DNA of 64,000 nucleotides from JAVVHE01 sp038238915 (GTDB taxonomy: Bacteria > Pseudomonadota > Alphaproteobacteria > Sphingomonadales > Sphingomonadaceae), in assembly GCA_038238915.1 (NCBI GenBank), contig JBBSFH010000011.1, positions 1 through 64,000 of the forward strand, given 5' to 3'. Both the position numbers and the translations under genes were made by a program. The notes under the pieces are model-generated. The model did no database searches. It saw only the letters and a program-made list of their open reading frames with translations, and was not told where the DNA came from. Every line of letters begins with the position of its first letter. Positions within the stretch are counted from its first letter, which is position 1. Below are positions 1-9,546 of this stretch, in pieces.

Positions 1-147
1 CGCAACCCGCTCGCGCAAGTCCTGCGAATACGCCCTCGCCATCCCATGCCGGCCTCCGTCCCCGGCCAGCCGCTTGAATCAGATCACCCCGCGCTTGGGA
101 ATCCCCCAAACGATTCAAGCGGGACGAGTCAGACTCTAGGTCCTACG
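1..147 (-). mobile_element. IS630-family element, 5' transposase fragment and terminal region (cut by window edge)
   Basis: Reading the minus strand from 42 down to 1 gives MARAYSQDLRERVA, the characteristic N-terminus of IS630-family DDE transposases; the gene runs off the left edge. Upstream of its start (43-147) is a non-coding stretch with a 10-bp inverted pair, cgcttgaatc (71-80) and gattcaagcg (112-121), of the sort found near IS630 ends. The exact terminus and TA target duplication cannot be fixed because the other end is outside the window; 147 is an estimate. Whether the rest of the transposase is intact cannot be seen. Confidence 0.7.
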
Positions 148-170
148 TAGCGGCAAGGTACGCGCGAGCC

Positions 171-264
171 ACCCCCTCCGTCTCGCTTCGCTCGCCACCT
201 CCCCCAAGGGGGGGGGGTGGGTCCTCCCCCGCCGGGGGCGGTGCCCGAAGGGCGGAGGGGGCGG
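171..264. repeat. GC-rich palindromic repeat pair (inverted, BIME-like)
   Basis: Two head-to-head copies of a GC-rich unit. The minus-strand copy reads GGGGGAGGTGGC, a short variable palindromic part, then GACGGAGGGGG (172-205). The plus-strand copy reads CCTCCCCCGCCGGGGG followed by a related tail ending GGCGGAGGGGG (223-261). Both match the units at 15616-15744 and 34964-35010. It sits between the IS630 end and the stop of the CoA-transferase B gene and could form strong hairpins, so a terminator-like role for the converging transcript is possible but not shown. Confidence 0.6.
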
Positions 265-291
265 CCGGGCGCGCTGCAGCGACGCGTTGCG

Positions 292-933
292 CTACACCGC
301 CACCGCCACCGAAACCGCGACGCCGGTCTTCGCGTGCACTTCGTCCACCGCGACGCCGGGCGCGAGTTCCACCAAAGTCAGCCCGCCTGGCCCCACATCG
401 AAAACCCCCAGATCGGTGATCACCCGGTCCACAACAGCTGCCCCTGTCAGCGGCAGCGTGCAGCGCTCCAGCAGCTTGGGCGTGCCGTCTCTGGACGTGT
501 GATCCATCACCACCACCACGCGCTTCACGCCTGCGACCAGGTCCATCGCGCCGCCCGGACCCTTCATCACCTTGCCGGGGATCGTCCAGTTGGCGAGATC
601 GCCGTTGGCGGCCACCTCCATCGCGCCCAAAATCGTCAGATCGATGTGCCCGCCGCGGATCATCGCGAAGCTGTCCGCGCTGCTGAAGTAGGACGAGGTC
701 GGCAGCGCGGTGATCGTCTGCTTGCCCGCGTTGATCAGATCGGGATCAGCCTCGCCCTCGTACGGGAAGGGGCCGATGCCGAGCATGCCGTTCTCGCTTT
801 GCAGCGTCACCGTCATCCCTGCGGGCACATAATTCGCCACCAGCGTCGGGATGCCGATGCCGAGGTTCACATAATAGCCGTCGCGCAGTTCCAGTCCGGC
901 ACGCTCCGCCATCTCGTCACGGGTCCAGGCCAT
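292..933 (-). CDS. scoB: 3-oxoacid CoA-transferase, subunit B
   Basis: 213 aa, normal length for the beta subunit of succinyl-CoA:3-ketoacid (acetoacetate) CoA-transferase, which moves CoA between succinyl-CoA and a 3-oxoacid in ketone-body or aromatic/fatty-acid catabolism in the cytoplasm. Visible family hallmarks are the N-terminal NLGIGIPTLV and the SENGMLGIGPFP motif, whose Glu is the residue that carries the acyl-enzyme intermediate in this family. Its ATG shares the A of the upstream subunit stop (TGATG), so the two subunits are translationally coupled. The C-terminus ends in a Val/Ala-rich tail. The precise acyl substrate cannot be read from sequence; pcaJ-like (3-oxoadipate) use is an alternative. 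Confidence 0.9.
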   Translation of the reverse strand: MAWTRDEMAERAGLELRDGYYVNLGIGIPTLVANYVPAGMTVTLQSENGMLGIGPFPYEGEADPDLINAGKQTITALPTSSYFSSADSFAMIRGGHIDLTILGAMEVAANGDLANWTIPGKVMKGPGGAMDLVAGVKRVVVVMDHTSRDGTPKLLERCTLPLTGAAVVDRVITDLGVFDVGPGGLTLVELAPGVAVDEVHAKTGVAVSVAVAV

Positions 934-1646
934 CAGGCGCGCTTCCTTTCGGTCAAACGTTCGATCCGCTTTTCGTAGTGCTCGCCCCTGATCAGCCGAT
1001 CGACATAGATGCCGGGCGTGTGGATACAGTCCGCATCGAGCTGGCCGGGCTCAACGATTTCCTCGACTTCCATGATCGTAACCTTGGCGGCGGTGGCCAT
1101 CATCGGATTGAAGTTGCGTGCGGTCTTGCGGTAGATGGTATTGCCTTCGGGATCGGCCTTATAGCCTTTGACGATGGCGAGATCGGCGCGCAGCCAGCGT
1201 TCCATCAGATAGGTCTCGCCGTCGAAATCCTGCGTTGGCTTGCCCTCGGCGACGATGGTGCCAACGCCCGTCTTGGTGAAGAACGCCGGGATACCAGCAC
1301 CGCCCGCGCGAATCCGCTCGGCGAGCGTGCCTTGCGGATTGAGTTCGAGCTGGAGCTTGCCTTCCAGATACAGCGTCTCGAACAGCTTGTTCTCGCCGAC
1401 GTAACTGCTGATCATCTTGTCGATCTGGCCGTTATCGAGCAGTTCCCACAGCCCGAAATTATCCGCGCCGCAGTTGTTGGAGATGATCGTCAGCCCCTTC
1501 ACCCCCGATCGCGCGAGCGCGTGGATCAGGTTTTCGGGGTTGCCGCTGAGGCCGAACCCCCCGCTCATGATCGTCATGCCATCGTGCAGCACGCCCGCGA
1601 GCGTGGCATCGGCAGTCTCGAAGATTTTTCCCATGCGACATTGCAT
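933..1646 (-). CDS. scoA: 3-oxoacid CoA-transferase, subunit A
   Basis: About 237 aa. Alpha subunit of the same CoA-transferase, with the typical core MSGGFGLSGNPENLI near the N-terminus and ISNNCGADNFGLW after it. I chose the ATG at 1646 (MQCRMGK) because GAGGA lies 9 nt upstream; an ATG at 1634 (MGKIFETADAT), where family similarity begins, is the other good candidate, and an in-frame start at 1670 has less support. It is the first gene of a two-gene scoA-scoB operon on the minus strand, divergent from the HIT-protein gene that begins about 60 bp away. Confidence 0.9.
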   Translation of the reverse strand: MQCRMGKIFETADATLAGVLHDGMTIMSGGFGLSGNPENLIHALARSGVKGLTIISNNCGADNFGLWELLDNGQIDKMISSYVGENKLFETLYLEGKLQLELNPQGTLAERIRAGGAGIPAFFTKTGVGTIVAEGKPTQDFDGETYLMERWLRADLAIVKGYKADPEGNTIYRKTARNFNPMMATAAKVTIMEVEEIVEPGQLDADCIHTPGIYVDRLIRGEHYEKRIERLTERKRA

Positions 1647-1708
1647 GGCATCGCGTCCTCGCGCGCTCAAGCCTTTCCCGCAGCGCGTGCTGCCGATAAT
1701 GGGACGGC

Positions 1709-2086
1709 ATGGCTGTATCCTGCGATGACACTTACGACGACACCAACATTTTCGCGCGCATCCTGCGTGGCGAAATCCCGTCCACGAAGGTGTACGAGGA
1801 CGCCGCCGTGATCGCGTTCCGAGATATCCATCCGCTCGCGCCGACGCATGTGCTGGTGATCCCGCGCGGGGCGTATGTGGGGCTGCCCGATTTCGCGGCT
1901 GTGGCGAGCGACGCCGAACTCGCGGGCTTCGTGCGCGGTGTGGGCGCTGCCGCGCGCGCGCTCGGGCTTGAAGCGGAGGGGTACCGCGTGCTGATCAACG
2001 CGGGCGGCAACGCGGGGCAGGAGGTACCGCACCTCCACGCGCATATCTTCGGTGGCCAACCGCTGGGGCCGATGCTGGCGCGGTGA
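1709..2086 (+). CDS. HIT-family protein (histidine triad nucleotide hydrolase/binding)
   Basis: 125 aa, the size of HinT-type proteins. The C-terminal motif PHLHAHIFGG places the histidine triad at His108, His110 and His112; in this family these catalyse hydrolysis of nucleoside phosphoramidates or related nucleotides. The N-terminal NIFARILRGEIPSTKVYED is the typical HinT/Hit start, and HPLAPTHVLVIPR matches the conserved HxPxxxGHxLVIP region. Cytoplasmic. It stands alone, divergent from scoAB and about 150 bp ahead of the amino-acid permease, so no operon partner suggests a more specific substrate. Confidence 0.92.
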   Translation: MAVSCDDTYDDTNIFARILRGEIPSTKVYEDAAVIAFRDIHPLAPTHVLVIPRGAYVGLPDFAAVASDAELAGFVRGVGAAARALGLEAEGYRVLINAGGNAGQEVPHLHAHIFGGQPLGPMLAR

Positions 2087-2239
2087 GGGGCTGCGCGGCG
2101 CGTGGCCGTGTCCCGGACGCCACGCCTCGGGTGCGCGGACGCGGCGTGACCCCGCCCGCCCTTGACGGCCGCACGCCGATGCGTGCCTATCGCAACCGAA
2201 AACACAGCCCGCGCGAACGTGGGTGAGAGGGACTGCCGA

Positions 2240-3820
2240 ATGCAACGCCGCGTAAAATCCCTGGATGCCATTCTGGCGACCGCCGAGAAGAAATCGCTCA
2301 AACGCTCGCTAAGCTGGCCGCAACTGACCATGCTCGGCATCGGCGGCATCATCGGCACGGGCATCTTCGTGCTGACTGCCGAGGCCGCGCAGAAGGCCGG
2401 GCCGGGCATGATCATCTCGTTCGTGCTCGCCGCGACGGTCTGCGGGCTGGCGGCGTTATGCTATGCCGAGATCGCGGCGATGATCCCGGTTGCGGGTTCG
2501 GCCTACACCTATTCCTACGCCACGTTCGGCGAGTTCTTCGCGTGGATCGTGGGGTGGGCACTCGTGCTAGAATATGCGGTGGCGGCCTCGGCGGTCGCGG
2601 TCGGCTTTTCGGGCTATCTGGTGGGGCTGCTCGATCACTCGCTCGGCATCGTCATCCCGCACGCGCTCGCGGTCGGGCCGTATGCGGGGGGCATCGTCAA
2701 CCTGCCCGCGGTGCTGATCGCGATCGCGGTGACGTTACTGCTCATCCGGGGCACGCAGGAAAGCGCAAACGTCAACGCATTCCTCGTGGCGATCAAGATC
2801 CTCGCGCTGACGATGTTCGTGATCCTCACGCTGCCGCTCATCGATTCGACGCACTTTCACCCGTTCAACCCGCTCGGCTTCCTCGGGAGCGAGGGGTCGA
2901 GGCTGGGCGAGAACGGCATCATCGGTGCCGCCTCGTCGATCTTCTTCGCCTTCGTGGGTTTCGACGCGGTGTCGACCGCCGCCGAAGAGACCAAGAATCC
3001 GCAGAGAAACGTGCCGATCGGGCTCGTGCTTAGCCTGGTGATCTGCACGATCTTCTACATGCTGGTCGCGGCGGGTGTGATCGGATCGGTCGGCGCGCAG
3101 CCGGTGTACGATGCGATGCACCAGTGGGTCTCGCCGGGCACGCCCGCGCTCACCGATGCGTGCAGCGCGGTCAACAATGGCCCGATCGTGTGCAGCCACG
3201 AGGCACTCGCCTATGTGCTGCATGTGGTGCACTATCCTTGGGCGAGCGTCGCGCTGGGCGTGGCAGCCACGGTCGCGCTCCCCTCGGTCGTGCTGATGAT
3301 GATGTACGCGCAGACGCGCATCTTCTTCGTGATGAGCCGCGATGGCCTGCTGCCGCGCGGCCTCTCCAAGGTCCATTCGCGCTACAAGACGCCGCATGTC
3401 GTGACGATGATGACGGGCGCACTGGTTACGGTGGCGGCGGCTTTCTTCCCGGTGGGCAAGCTCGCCGACATCTCCAATGGTGGCACGCTGTGCGCGTTCC
3501 TGTTCGTTGCGCTGGCGATCATGGCACTCAGGCGCAGCGATCCACTGCGGCACCGGCCGTTCCGCACGCCCGCCGTTTGGGTGATCGCGCCGCTGGCGGC
3601 AATCGGATGCATCACACTGTTCGTGTTCCTGACTCCGGACGCGAAAATTGTCTTCGGCGGATGGCTGGCGGCGGGGCTGGTGGTGTATTTCGCCTACGCG
3701 CGGCAGAATTCAAACCTTGCCAAGGGTGTGCTGGAAGTCGGCGAACTAAGCCCCGATGCACCGCCAATCGGCCTCGCGCCGATGCCGGGCGCGCACACGC
3801 CGGGATGGAAGGACGCCTAG
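2240..3820 (+). CDS. APC-family amino acid permease
   Basis: 526 aa inner-membrane transporter of the amino acid-polyamine-organocation superfamily, closest in look to the cationic amino acid transporter (CAT/YfnA) group. The first helix contains LGIGGIIGTGIFVLTAEAA, the substrate/Na-site motif of APC permeases; at least 12 hydrophobic segments follow, with an inserted loop around residues 290-330 carrying two Cys. I used the ATG at 2240 (MQRRVKS) because GAGAGG lies 9 nt upstream; the frame is open further upstream to 2162 but that part is not permease-like. The last ~40 residues form a polar, Pro-rich tail. The amino acid moved cannot be told from sequence. Confidence 0.9.
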   Translation: MQRRVKSLDAILATAEKKSLKRSLSWPQLTMLGIGGIIGTGIFVLTAEAAQKAGPGMIISFVLAATVCGLAALCYAEIAAMIPVAGSAYTYSYATFGEFFAWIVGWALVLEYAVAASAVAVGFSGYLVGLLDHSLGIVIPHALAVGPYAGGIVNLPAVLIAIAVTLLLIRGTQESANVNAFLVAIKILALTMFVILTLPLIDSTHFHPFNPLGFLGSEGSRLGENGIIGAASSIFFAFVGFDAVSTAAEETKNPQRNVPIGLVLSLVICTIFYMLVAAGVIGSVGAQPVYDAMHQWVSPGTPALTDACSAVNNGPIVCSHEALAYVLHVVHYPWASVALGVAATVALPSVVLMMMYAQTRIFFVMSRDGLLPRGLSKVHSRYKTPHVVTMMTGALVTVAAAFFPVGKLADISNGGTLCAFLFVALAIMALRRSDPLRHRPFRTPAVWVIAPLAAIGCITLFVFLTPDAKIVFGGWLAAGLVVYFAYARQNSNLAKGVLEVGELSPDAPPIGLAPMPGAHTPGWKDA

Positions 3821-3874
3821 CACGCGCGCGGACGCCCGGCGCTTGATCGCGCCGGCCGCCCGGAAGGCCGAGCG

Positions 3875-4645
3875 ATGACGCGCCTGATGGGCGTGCTCAA
3901 CGTCACGCCGGACAGTTTCTCCGATGGTGGCCGTTTCCCTGGAGCCGCAGATGCGTGTGCCCGGGCGCGAGCGCTGGTGGAGGAGGGGGCGGATATCGTC
4001 GATATCGGTGGCGAATCGACTCGGCCAGGCCACACGCCGATCGACGCCGAAACCGAAACCGCGCGCGTGGTGCCGATCATCGCCGCGCTCGCGCCGACCC
4101 TGGGCGTGCCGATCTCGATCGATACGAGCAAGGCGATCGTCGCCGCCGCGGCGCTCGGCGCGGGCGCGCGGATGGTCAACGATGTATGGGGGTTGCAACG
4201 CGATCCCGACATGGCGGCGGTTTGCGCGCACGCGGACGTGGACGTGGTGATCATGCACAACCGGGCGGTGATCGATCCGGCGATCGACATCGTCGCGGAC
4301 ATCGAGGCGTTCCTCGAGCGCTCGCTCGCGCTGGCGCGCGGGGCGGGGATCGCCGACAACCGCATCCTGCTCGATCCCGGCATAGGTTTCGGCAAGACCC
4401 CCGCGCAGAGCCTCGCCGCGCTGCGTGCGGTTCCCATCCTCAAGCGGATGGGGTTCCGTGTGCTGGTCGGCGGATCGCGCAAGGCGGTGATCGGGCACGT
4501 CACGGGTCGCGCCACTGCGGATCGTCTTGCGGGGACGCTGGCGCTGCACCTTTGGGCGGTGCAGGCGGGAGCGGACGTGATCCGCGCACATGATGTGGCG
4601 GCGCACCGCGACGCGCTCGCGATGTACGCCGCGATCGCTCGATGA
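3875..4645 (+). CDS. folP: dihydropteroate synthase
   Basis: 256 aa. Condenses p-aminobenzoate with 6-hydroxymethyl-dihydropterin diphosphate to dihydropteroate in folate synthesis; target of sulfonamides. All signatures are visible: GVLNVTPDSFSDGG at the N-terminus, GESTRPG, a central NDVWG, DPGIGFGK and the C-terminal GGSRKAVIG. TIM-barrel, cytoplasmic. The stop overlaps the start of folK by ATGA, so the two consecutive folate enzymes (FolK makes the pterin diphosphate FolP uses) are coupled. Slightly short compared with E. coli (282 aa) but complete at both ends. Confidence 0.96.
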   Translation: MTRLMGVLNVTPDSFSDGGRFPGAADACARARALVEEGADIVDIGGESTRPGHTPIDAETETARVVPIIAALAPTLGVPISIDTSKAIVAAAALGAGARMVNDVWGLQRDPDMAAVCAHADVDVVIMHNRAVIDPAIDIVADIEAFLERSLALARGAGIADNRILLDPGIGFGKTPAQSLAALRAVPILKRMGFRVLVGGSRKAVIGHVTGRATADRLAGTLALHLWAVQAGADVIRAHDVAAHRDALAMYAAIAR

Positions 4646-5130
4646 GCCGATCGGTCGCGCTGGGGCTGGGCAGCAATCTCGGCGATGTTGTCGCCAACCT
4701 TGCCGAAGCAATGCGCAGGTTGTTCGCGGGGGGAGCGCTCAGCTTTGTCGCCGCCTCGTCCATCTATCGAACCGTGCCGTGGGGAATCGTCGATCAACCC
4801 GCGTTCGCCAACGCGGCGGTGCTTGCGCTGACCACGCTTACGCCGGACGCGCTGCTCACCGCCGTCAAGGCGATTGAGGCCGCGATGGGCCGCGCGCCTG
4901 CCGAACGCTGGGGCCCTCGCCTGATCGATATCGATATTCTCGACATGGACGGCGTCGCGCTGGCGACACCCGCGCTCACGCTGCCGCATCCACGCGTGTT
5001 CGAGCGCGCCTTCGTGCTCGTGCCGCTCGCCGAGATCGCGCCCGATCGGGTGATCGCGGGCCGCCGCATTGCGGTTGCCGCGCACGGGCTTGCCGCCGGG
5101 CCGATCATCGCCCCGCCTTGGCGGGCATGA
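4642..5130 (+). CDS. folK: 2-amino-4-hydroxy-6-hydroxymethyldihydropteridine diphosphokinase (HPPK)
   Basis: 162 aa. Transfers diphosphate from ATP to 6-hydroxymethyl-dihydropterin, the step just before FolP. Family motifs seen: GLGSNLGD at the start, IYRTVPWG, and RWGPRLIDIDIL with the Mg-binding Asp pair. The start overlaps the folP stop by 4 bp. A GC-rich inverted repeat (CCCGCC-tt-GGCGGG, about 5112-5125) lies in the last codons but has no following T-run, so I do not call it a terminator. Confidence 0.95.
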   Translation: MSRSVALGLGSNLGDVVANLAEAMRRLFAGGALSFVAASSIYRTVPWGIVDQPAFANAAVLALTTLTPDALLTAVKAIEAAMGRAPAERWGPRLIDIDILDMDGVALATPALTLPHPRVFERAFVLVPLAEIAPDRVIAGRRIAVAAHGLAAGPIIAPPWRA

Positions 5131-5133
5131 CGG

Positions 5134-5162
5134 TTGCTCACGCGGTGCGCCATGCCTAGTGT
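5134..5162 (+). promoter_or_regulatory. candidate sigma70-type promoter for hfq
   Basis: TTGCTC (5134-5139) and TAGTGT (5157-5162) are separated by 17 bp, a fair match to -35/-10 hexamers, and lie about 75 bp before the hfq start in the folK-hfq gap. This is pattern matching by eye only; no transcript data. Confidence 0.3.
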
Positions 5163-5238
5163 GCGGACGCCGACGCCGGGCTGAACGGCGCGGTCGAAGC
5201 GGGTGCGCCGATGCCCGCCAACAAAAGGACCACGCGCC

Positions 5239-5493
5239 ATGGCCGACAAGTCCAACAATCTTCAGGATATTTTCCTGAATACGGTCCGCAAGACCAAGAC
5301 CCCGGTAACGATGTTCCTCGTCAACGGAGTCAAGTTGCAGGGTATTATTACCTGGTTCGATAATTTCTCGGTTCTGCTCCGCCGTGATGGTCTGAGCCAG
5401 CTCGTCTACAAGCACGCGATCTCGACGGTCATGCCCGCTGCGCCCATTCAGTTGACCGACGCCGATGACGACGATGTGGAGAGCAGCGACTGA
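5239..5493 (+). CDS. hfq: RNA chaperone Hfq
   Basis: 84 aa. Sm-like hexameric RNA chaperone that pairs small RNAs with mRNAs. The start MADKSNNLQDIFLN is at 5239, preceded by AAAGGA at good distance; an in-frame upstream extension to 5203 is not Hfq-like. Sm1 is seen as VTMFLVNGVKLQG with the proximal-face Gln, and Sm2 as YKHAISTVMP, the canonical uridine-binding YKHAI motif. A short acidic tail (DADDDDVESSD) follows, as in other alphaproteobacterial Hfq. Lies directly before hflX, the widely conserved hfq-hflX pair. Confidence 0.97.
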   Translation: MADKSNNLQDIFLNTVRKTKTPVTMFLVNGVKLQGIITWFDNFSVLLRRDGLSQLVYKHAISTVMPAAPIQLTDADDDDVESSD

Positions 5494-5540
5494 CCCAGAT
5501 CCCCGCGCAGACTATCGGCCGCCTCGATCCTGGAACGGGG

Positions 5541-6821
<1,281 letters not shown>

Positions 6822-6822
6822 A

Positions 6823-7578
6823 CTAAGCCGCCACCCTTCGATGCAGCCCGCATTCCCTGTCGCCCGTTTCCCACCACCAGCGGCCTGCGCGCTCGTCTTC
6901 GCCGAGCTTCACGCCACGCGTGCACGGCGCGCAGCCGATCGAGGGGAAGCCGCGATCGTGGAGCACGTTGTAGGGCAGATCGTGGATGCCGATATAGGCT
7001 TCGACCTGTTCCTTCGACCAGTCGGCGAGTGGTGCGAACTTGAACAGGCCCTTCGCCCCGTCCCAACTCACCATCCTGGTCTCGCCGCGTCCCTCGGACT
7101 GGCTCGCGCGCAGGCCGGTGATCCATGCAGCGGCGCCTTCGAGCGCGCGCCCCAATGGCTCGACCTTGCGGATGTGGCAGCAGCTTTCGCGCGCCTCGAC
7201 CGATTGACGGAAGCCCAACGCCCCGTCGCGCGCCACCAGATCCTCGATCGCGCGCGTGCCGGGTGCCACCGGCCGGATCGTGCGGCCGAAGCGCGCCTCG
7301 GTCGCCGCCCACACGTCCAGCGTCTCGGGGAACAGGCGGCCGGTATCGATCGTGATCCACTCGGCGCGGCTGCCCGCGCCGTGCAGCGCGTGCGCGATCA
7401 CCTGACCCTCCACCCCGAAGCCGGTGGTGAAAATGATGCGCCCCTCGACCGTGCGTTCGATCAGCGCCAGCCGCTCGCGCAGGCTCATGCCCGCCATCTG
7501 CTCGGACAGGGCGGCCGCTCGCAGGTGCGGATCGCAGGGCGGAGCGAGGCGAAGGTGGGCTGCGGTTTCGGTCGTCAT
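6823..7578 (-). CDS. cysH: assimilatory adenylyl-sulfate (APS) reductase, [4Fe-4S] type
   Basis: 251 aa. Reduces activated sulfate to sulfite with thioredoxin or glutathione in assimilatory sulfate reduction. Start ATG at 7578 (MTTETAAHL). The Cys pair in ESCCHIRK together with SIGCAPCTR gives the CC...CxxC set that ligates a [4Fe-4S] cluster, the mark of the APS-using (bacterial/plant-type) enzyme rather than the cluster-free PAPS reductase. The C-terminal ECGLH carries the catalytic Cys. Also visible: TTGFGVEGQVIAHAL (nucleotide-binding loop) and ITGLRASQSEGR. It is divergent from cysJ across a 166-bp gap that should hold the control region of both. No cysD/N/C is in the window. Confidence 0.93.
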   Translation of the reverse strand: MTTETAAHLRLAPPCDPHLRAAALSEQMAGMSLRERLALIERTVEGRIIFTTGFGVEGQVIAHALHGAGSRAEWITIDTGRLFPETLDVWAATEARFGRTIRPVAPGTRAIEDLVARDGALGFRQSVEARESCCHIRKVEPLGRALEGAAAWITGLRASQSEGRGETRMVSWDGAKGLFKFAPLADWSKEQVEAYIGIHDLPYNVLHDRGFPSIGCAPCTRGVKLGEDERAGRWWWETGDRECGLHRRVAA

Positions 7579-7744
7579 AAGCCACCAGAAAGGATGGCTT
7601 GCTCGCTGCCGCAAGATGCGCGCATGCAAAAGCGATAGAGTGGTTGCGTAATAGCCTCGTGGTAGCAGGCCATTCTCTTTCGCGCTGCAACAAAGCAAAA
7701 TCGTTCGGGTTGATCGCGCGCGTCTTTCGCCGACATAGATCGCC

Positions 7745-9508
7745 ATGGCCCAGCCCGCTCTGCTCCCCATCACCGCGCCGTTCGATGCGCCCACGCGCTC
7801 GGCGCTGGATACCGTGCTGCTCGCCAGCACGCCGATGCAGCGCCACTGGCTGGCGGGATTCCTCGCCGGTCTCGAAGCAGCCTCGGGCGCGGCTCCAGCG
7901 GCGCAGCCGGTCCCGGCTGCTTCGGCGCGGCCCGCACAGCCGCTGACCATCGTCTATGCAACCGAGAGCGGCAACAGCGAGAGCCTCGCCCATGCCGCCG
8001 CCGCCGGGGCGCGCAAGCAGGGCTTCCGCCCGCGCGTGGTGGATATGGCCGATCTGGATGTGGCGTCGCTGGCGAAGGAGCGCGACCTGCTGGTGATCGC
8101 CGCCACCTGGGGCGAGGGCGAGCCGCCCGCGCGCGCCGTGCACCCCTATGCCGCGCTGATGGGGGACGGCGCGCCACGCCTGCCCGATACGCGCTTTTCC
8201 GTGCTTTCTCTGGGTGACAGCAGCTACGCGGGCTTCTGCACGATCGGCAAGGAAATCGATGCGCGGCTGGAGGCGTTGGGCGCGCGCCGCGTCGCCGATC
8301 GCGTCGATTGCGATCTGGACTTCGCCGCGCTGGCCAAGACCTGGACCGCCAACGCGCTGAAGGCGCTCGCCCCCGCCGAAACTGTCCCCGCCGCCGTCGT
8401 CGACAATGTCGTCGCGGTCGATTTCACGCGTGAGGTGGCGAACGAGCCGTTCACCGCCGAGGTCACGGGCAAGATCAACCTCAACTCCTCGCGCTCGGAC
8501 AAGCAGACCTTCCACCTCGAACTCGATCTCGGCGGCGCGCGGGGGTACGAACCCGGCGACAGCCTCGAACTCCATGCGCCGAACGATCCCGCGATGGTCG
8601 ACGCGGTGTTGCGCGCGGCGCGCGTCACGGATGACGATCTCGCCGCCGCGCTCACCAACGATCGCGACGTCACCACGCTCTCGGTCCCGGTGATCGAGCG
8701 CTACGCCAAGCTCGCCGCCCGCGCCGATCTGAACGTGCTGATCGAAGCCGGCGAAGCCCGCGCTTGGGCCAACGGTCGCCAACTGGTGGACCTGCTCGAA
8801 GCCTTTCCCGCCGATCTCACCCCCGAAGCGCTGACCGGCCTAACCCGCCCCTTGCCGCCGCGCGCGTACTCGATCGCGTCCAGCCGCGCGGCGGTGGGCG
8901 ATGCTGAAGCCCACCTGCTGATCGCCGCCGTCCGCTACGAAACCCACGGCCGCGCGCGCGCCGGAGTCGCTTCCACCCACGTCGCCGATCGCCTCCCGCT
9001 CGGCGCCAGCATCAAGGCCCGCGTCAAACCCAACCGCCACTTCCGCCTGCCCGCCGATCCCGCGACCGATATCATCATGATCGGCCCCGGCACCGGCGTC
9101 GCCCCCTTCCGCGCCTTCGTCCAGGAGCGCGCCGCGCACAGCGCCACGGGCCGCAACTGGCTTTTCTACGGCGATCGCCGCTTCAGCCATGATTTCCTCT
9201 ACCAGCTCGAATGGCAGAGCGCCTTGGAGGAAGGCACGCTCACCCGCCTCGACCTCGCCTTCTCCCGCGACGGCCCCGCCAAACGCTACGTCCAGCACGC
9301 CATCGCGGAGCGCGCGCGCGACCTGATCGAATGGCTCGACGGCGGCGCGCGCCTCTACGTCTGCGGCGACGCAGGCGCAATGGCCAAGGACGTCCGCCGC
9401 GCGGTGGTGGGGGCCTATGCGGGGGTGAAGGCGTTGGGACCGGAAGCGGCCGAGGCGGCGGTGGTGGCGCTTGAGAAGGAGCGGCGGTTTTTGACGGATG
9501 TGTATTGA
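7745..9508 (+). CDS. cysJ: sulfite reductase (NADPH) flavoprotein alpha component
   Basis: 587 aa, close to E. coli CysJ (599). Passes electrons from NADPH through FAD and FMN to the CysI haemoprotein, which reduces sulfite to sulfide. Domains in order: an Ala/Pro-rich linker to ~65; flavodoxin (FMN) domain ~68-210 with IVYATESGNSESLA, ATWGEGEPP and LGDSSYAGFC; FAD-binding domain ~225-450 with RAYSIASS; NADPH domain with GPGTGVAPFRAFVQER and the C-terminal YVCGDAGAMAKDV and LTDVY. Cytoplasmic. No clear ribosome-binding site before the ATG. An unrelated AT-richer gene separates it from its partner cysI. Confidence 0.95.
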   Translation: MAQPALLPITAPFDAPTRSALDTVLLASTPMQRHWLAGFLAGLEAASGAAPAAQPVPAASARPAQPLTIVYATESGNSESLAHAAAAGARKQGFRPRVVDMADLDVASLAKERDLLVIAATWGEGEPPARAVHPYAALMGDGAPRLPDTRFSVLSLGDSSYAGFCTIGKEIDARLEALGARRVADRVDCDLDFAALAKTWTANALKALAPAETVPAAVVDNVVAVDFTREVANEPFTAEVTGKINLNSSRSDKQTFHLELDLGGARGYEPGDSLELHAPNDPAMVDAVLRAARVTDDDLAAALTNDRDVTTLSVPVIERYAKLAARADLNVLIEAGEARAWANGRQLVDLLEAFPADLTPEALTGLTRPLPPRAYSIASSRAAVGDAEAHLLIAAVRYETHGRARAGVASTHVADRLPLGASIKARVKPNRHFRLPADPATDIIMIGPGTGVAPFRAFVQERAAHSATGRNWLFYGDRRFSHDFLYQLEWQSALEEGTLTRLDLAFSRDGPAKRYVQHAIAERARDLIEWLDGGARLYVCGDAGAMAKDVRRAVVGAYAGVKALGPEAAEAAVVALEKERRFLTDVY

Positions 9509-9546
9509 AGTGAGTACTTTGCTTCAAAGCTTTCGGAAGGCGATTC

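Noticed and set aside
5112..5125. CCCGCC-tt-GGCGGG hairpin as a terminator
   Set aside because: Lies inside the end of folK and is not followed by a T-run.
3817..5415. A 532-codon minus-strand frame opposite folP, folK and hfq
   Set aside because: Shadow of three conserved genes.
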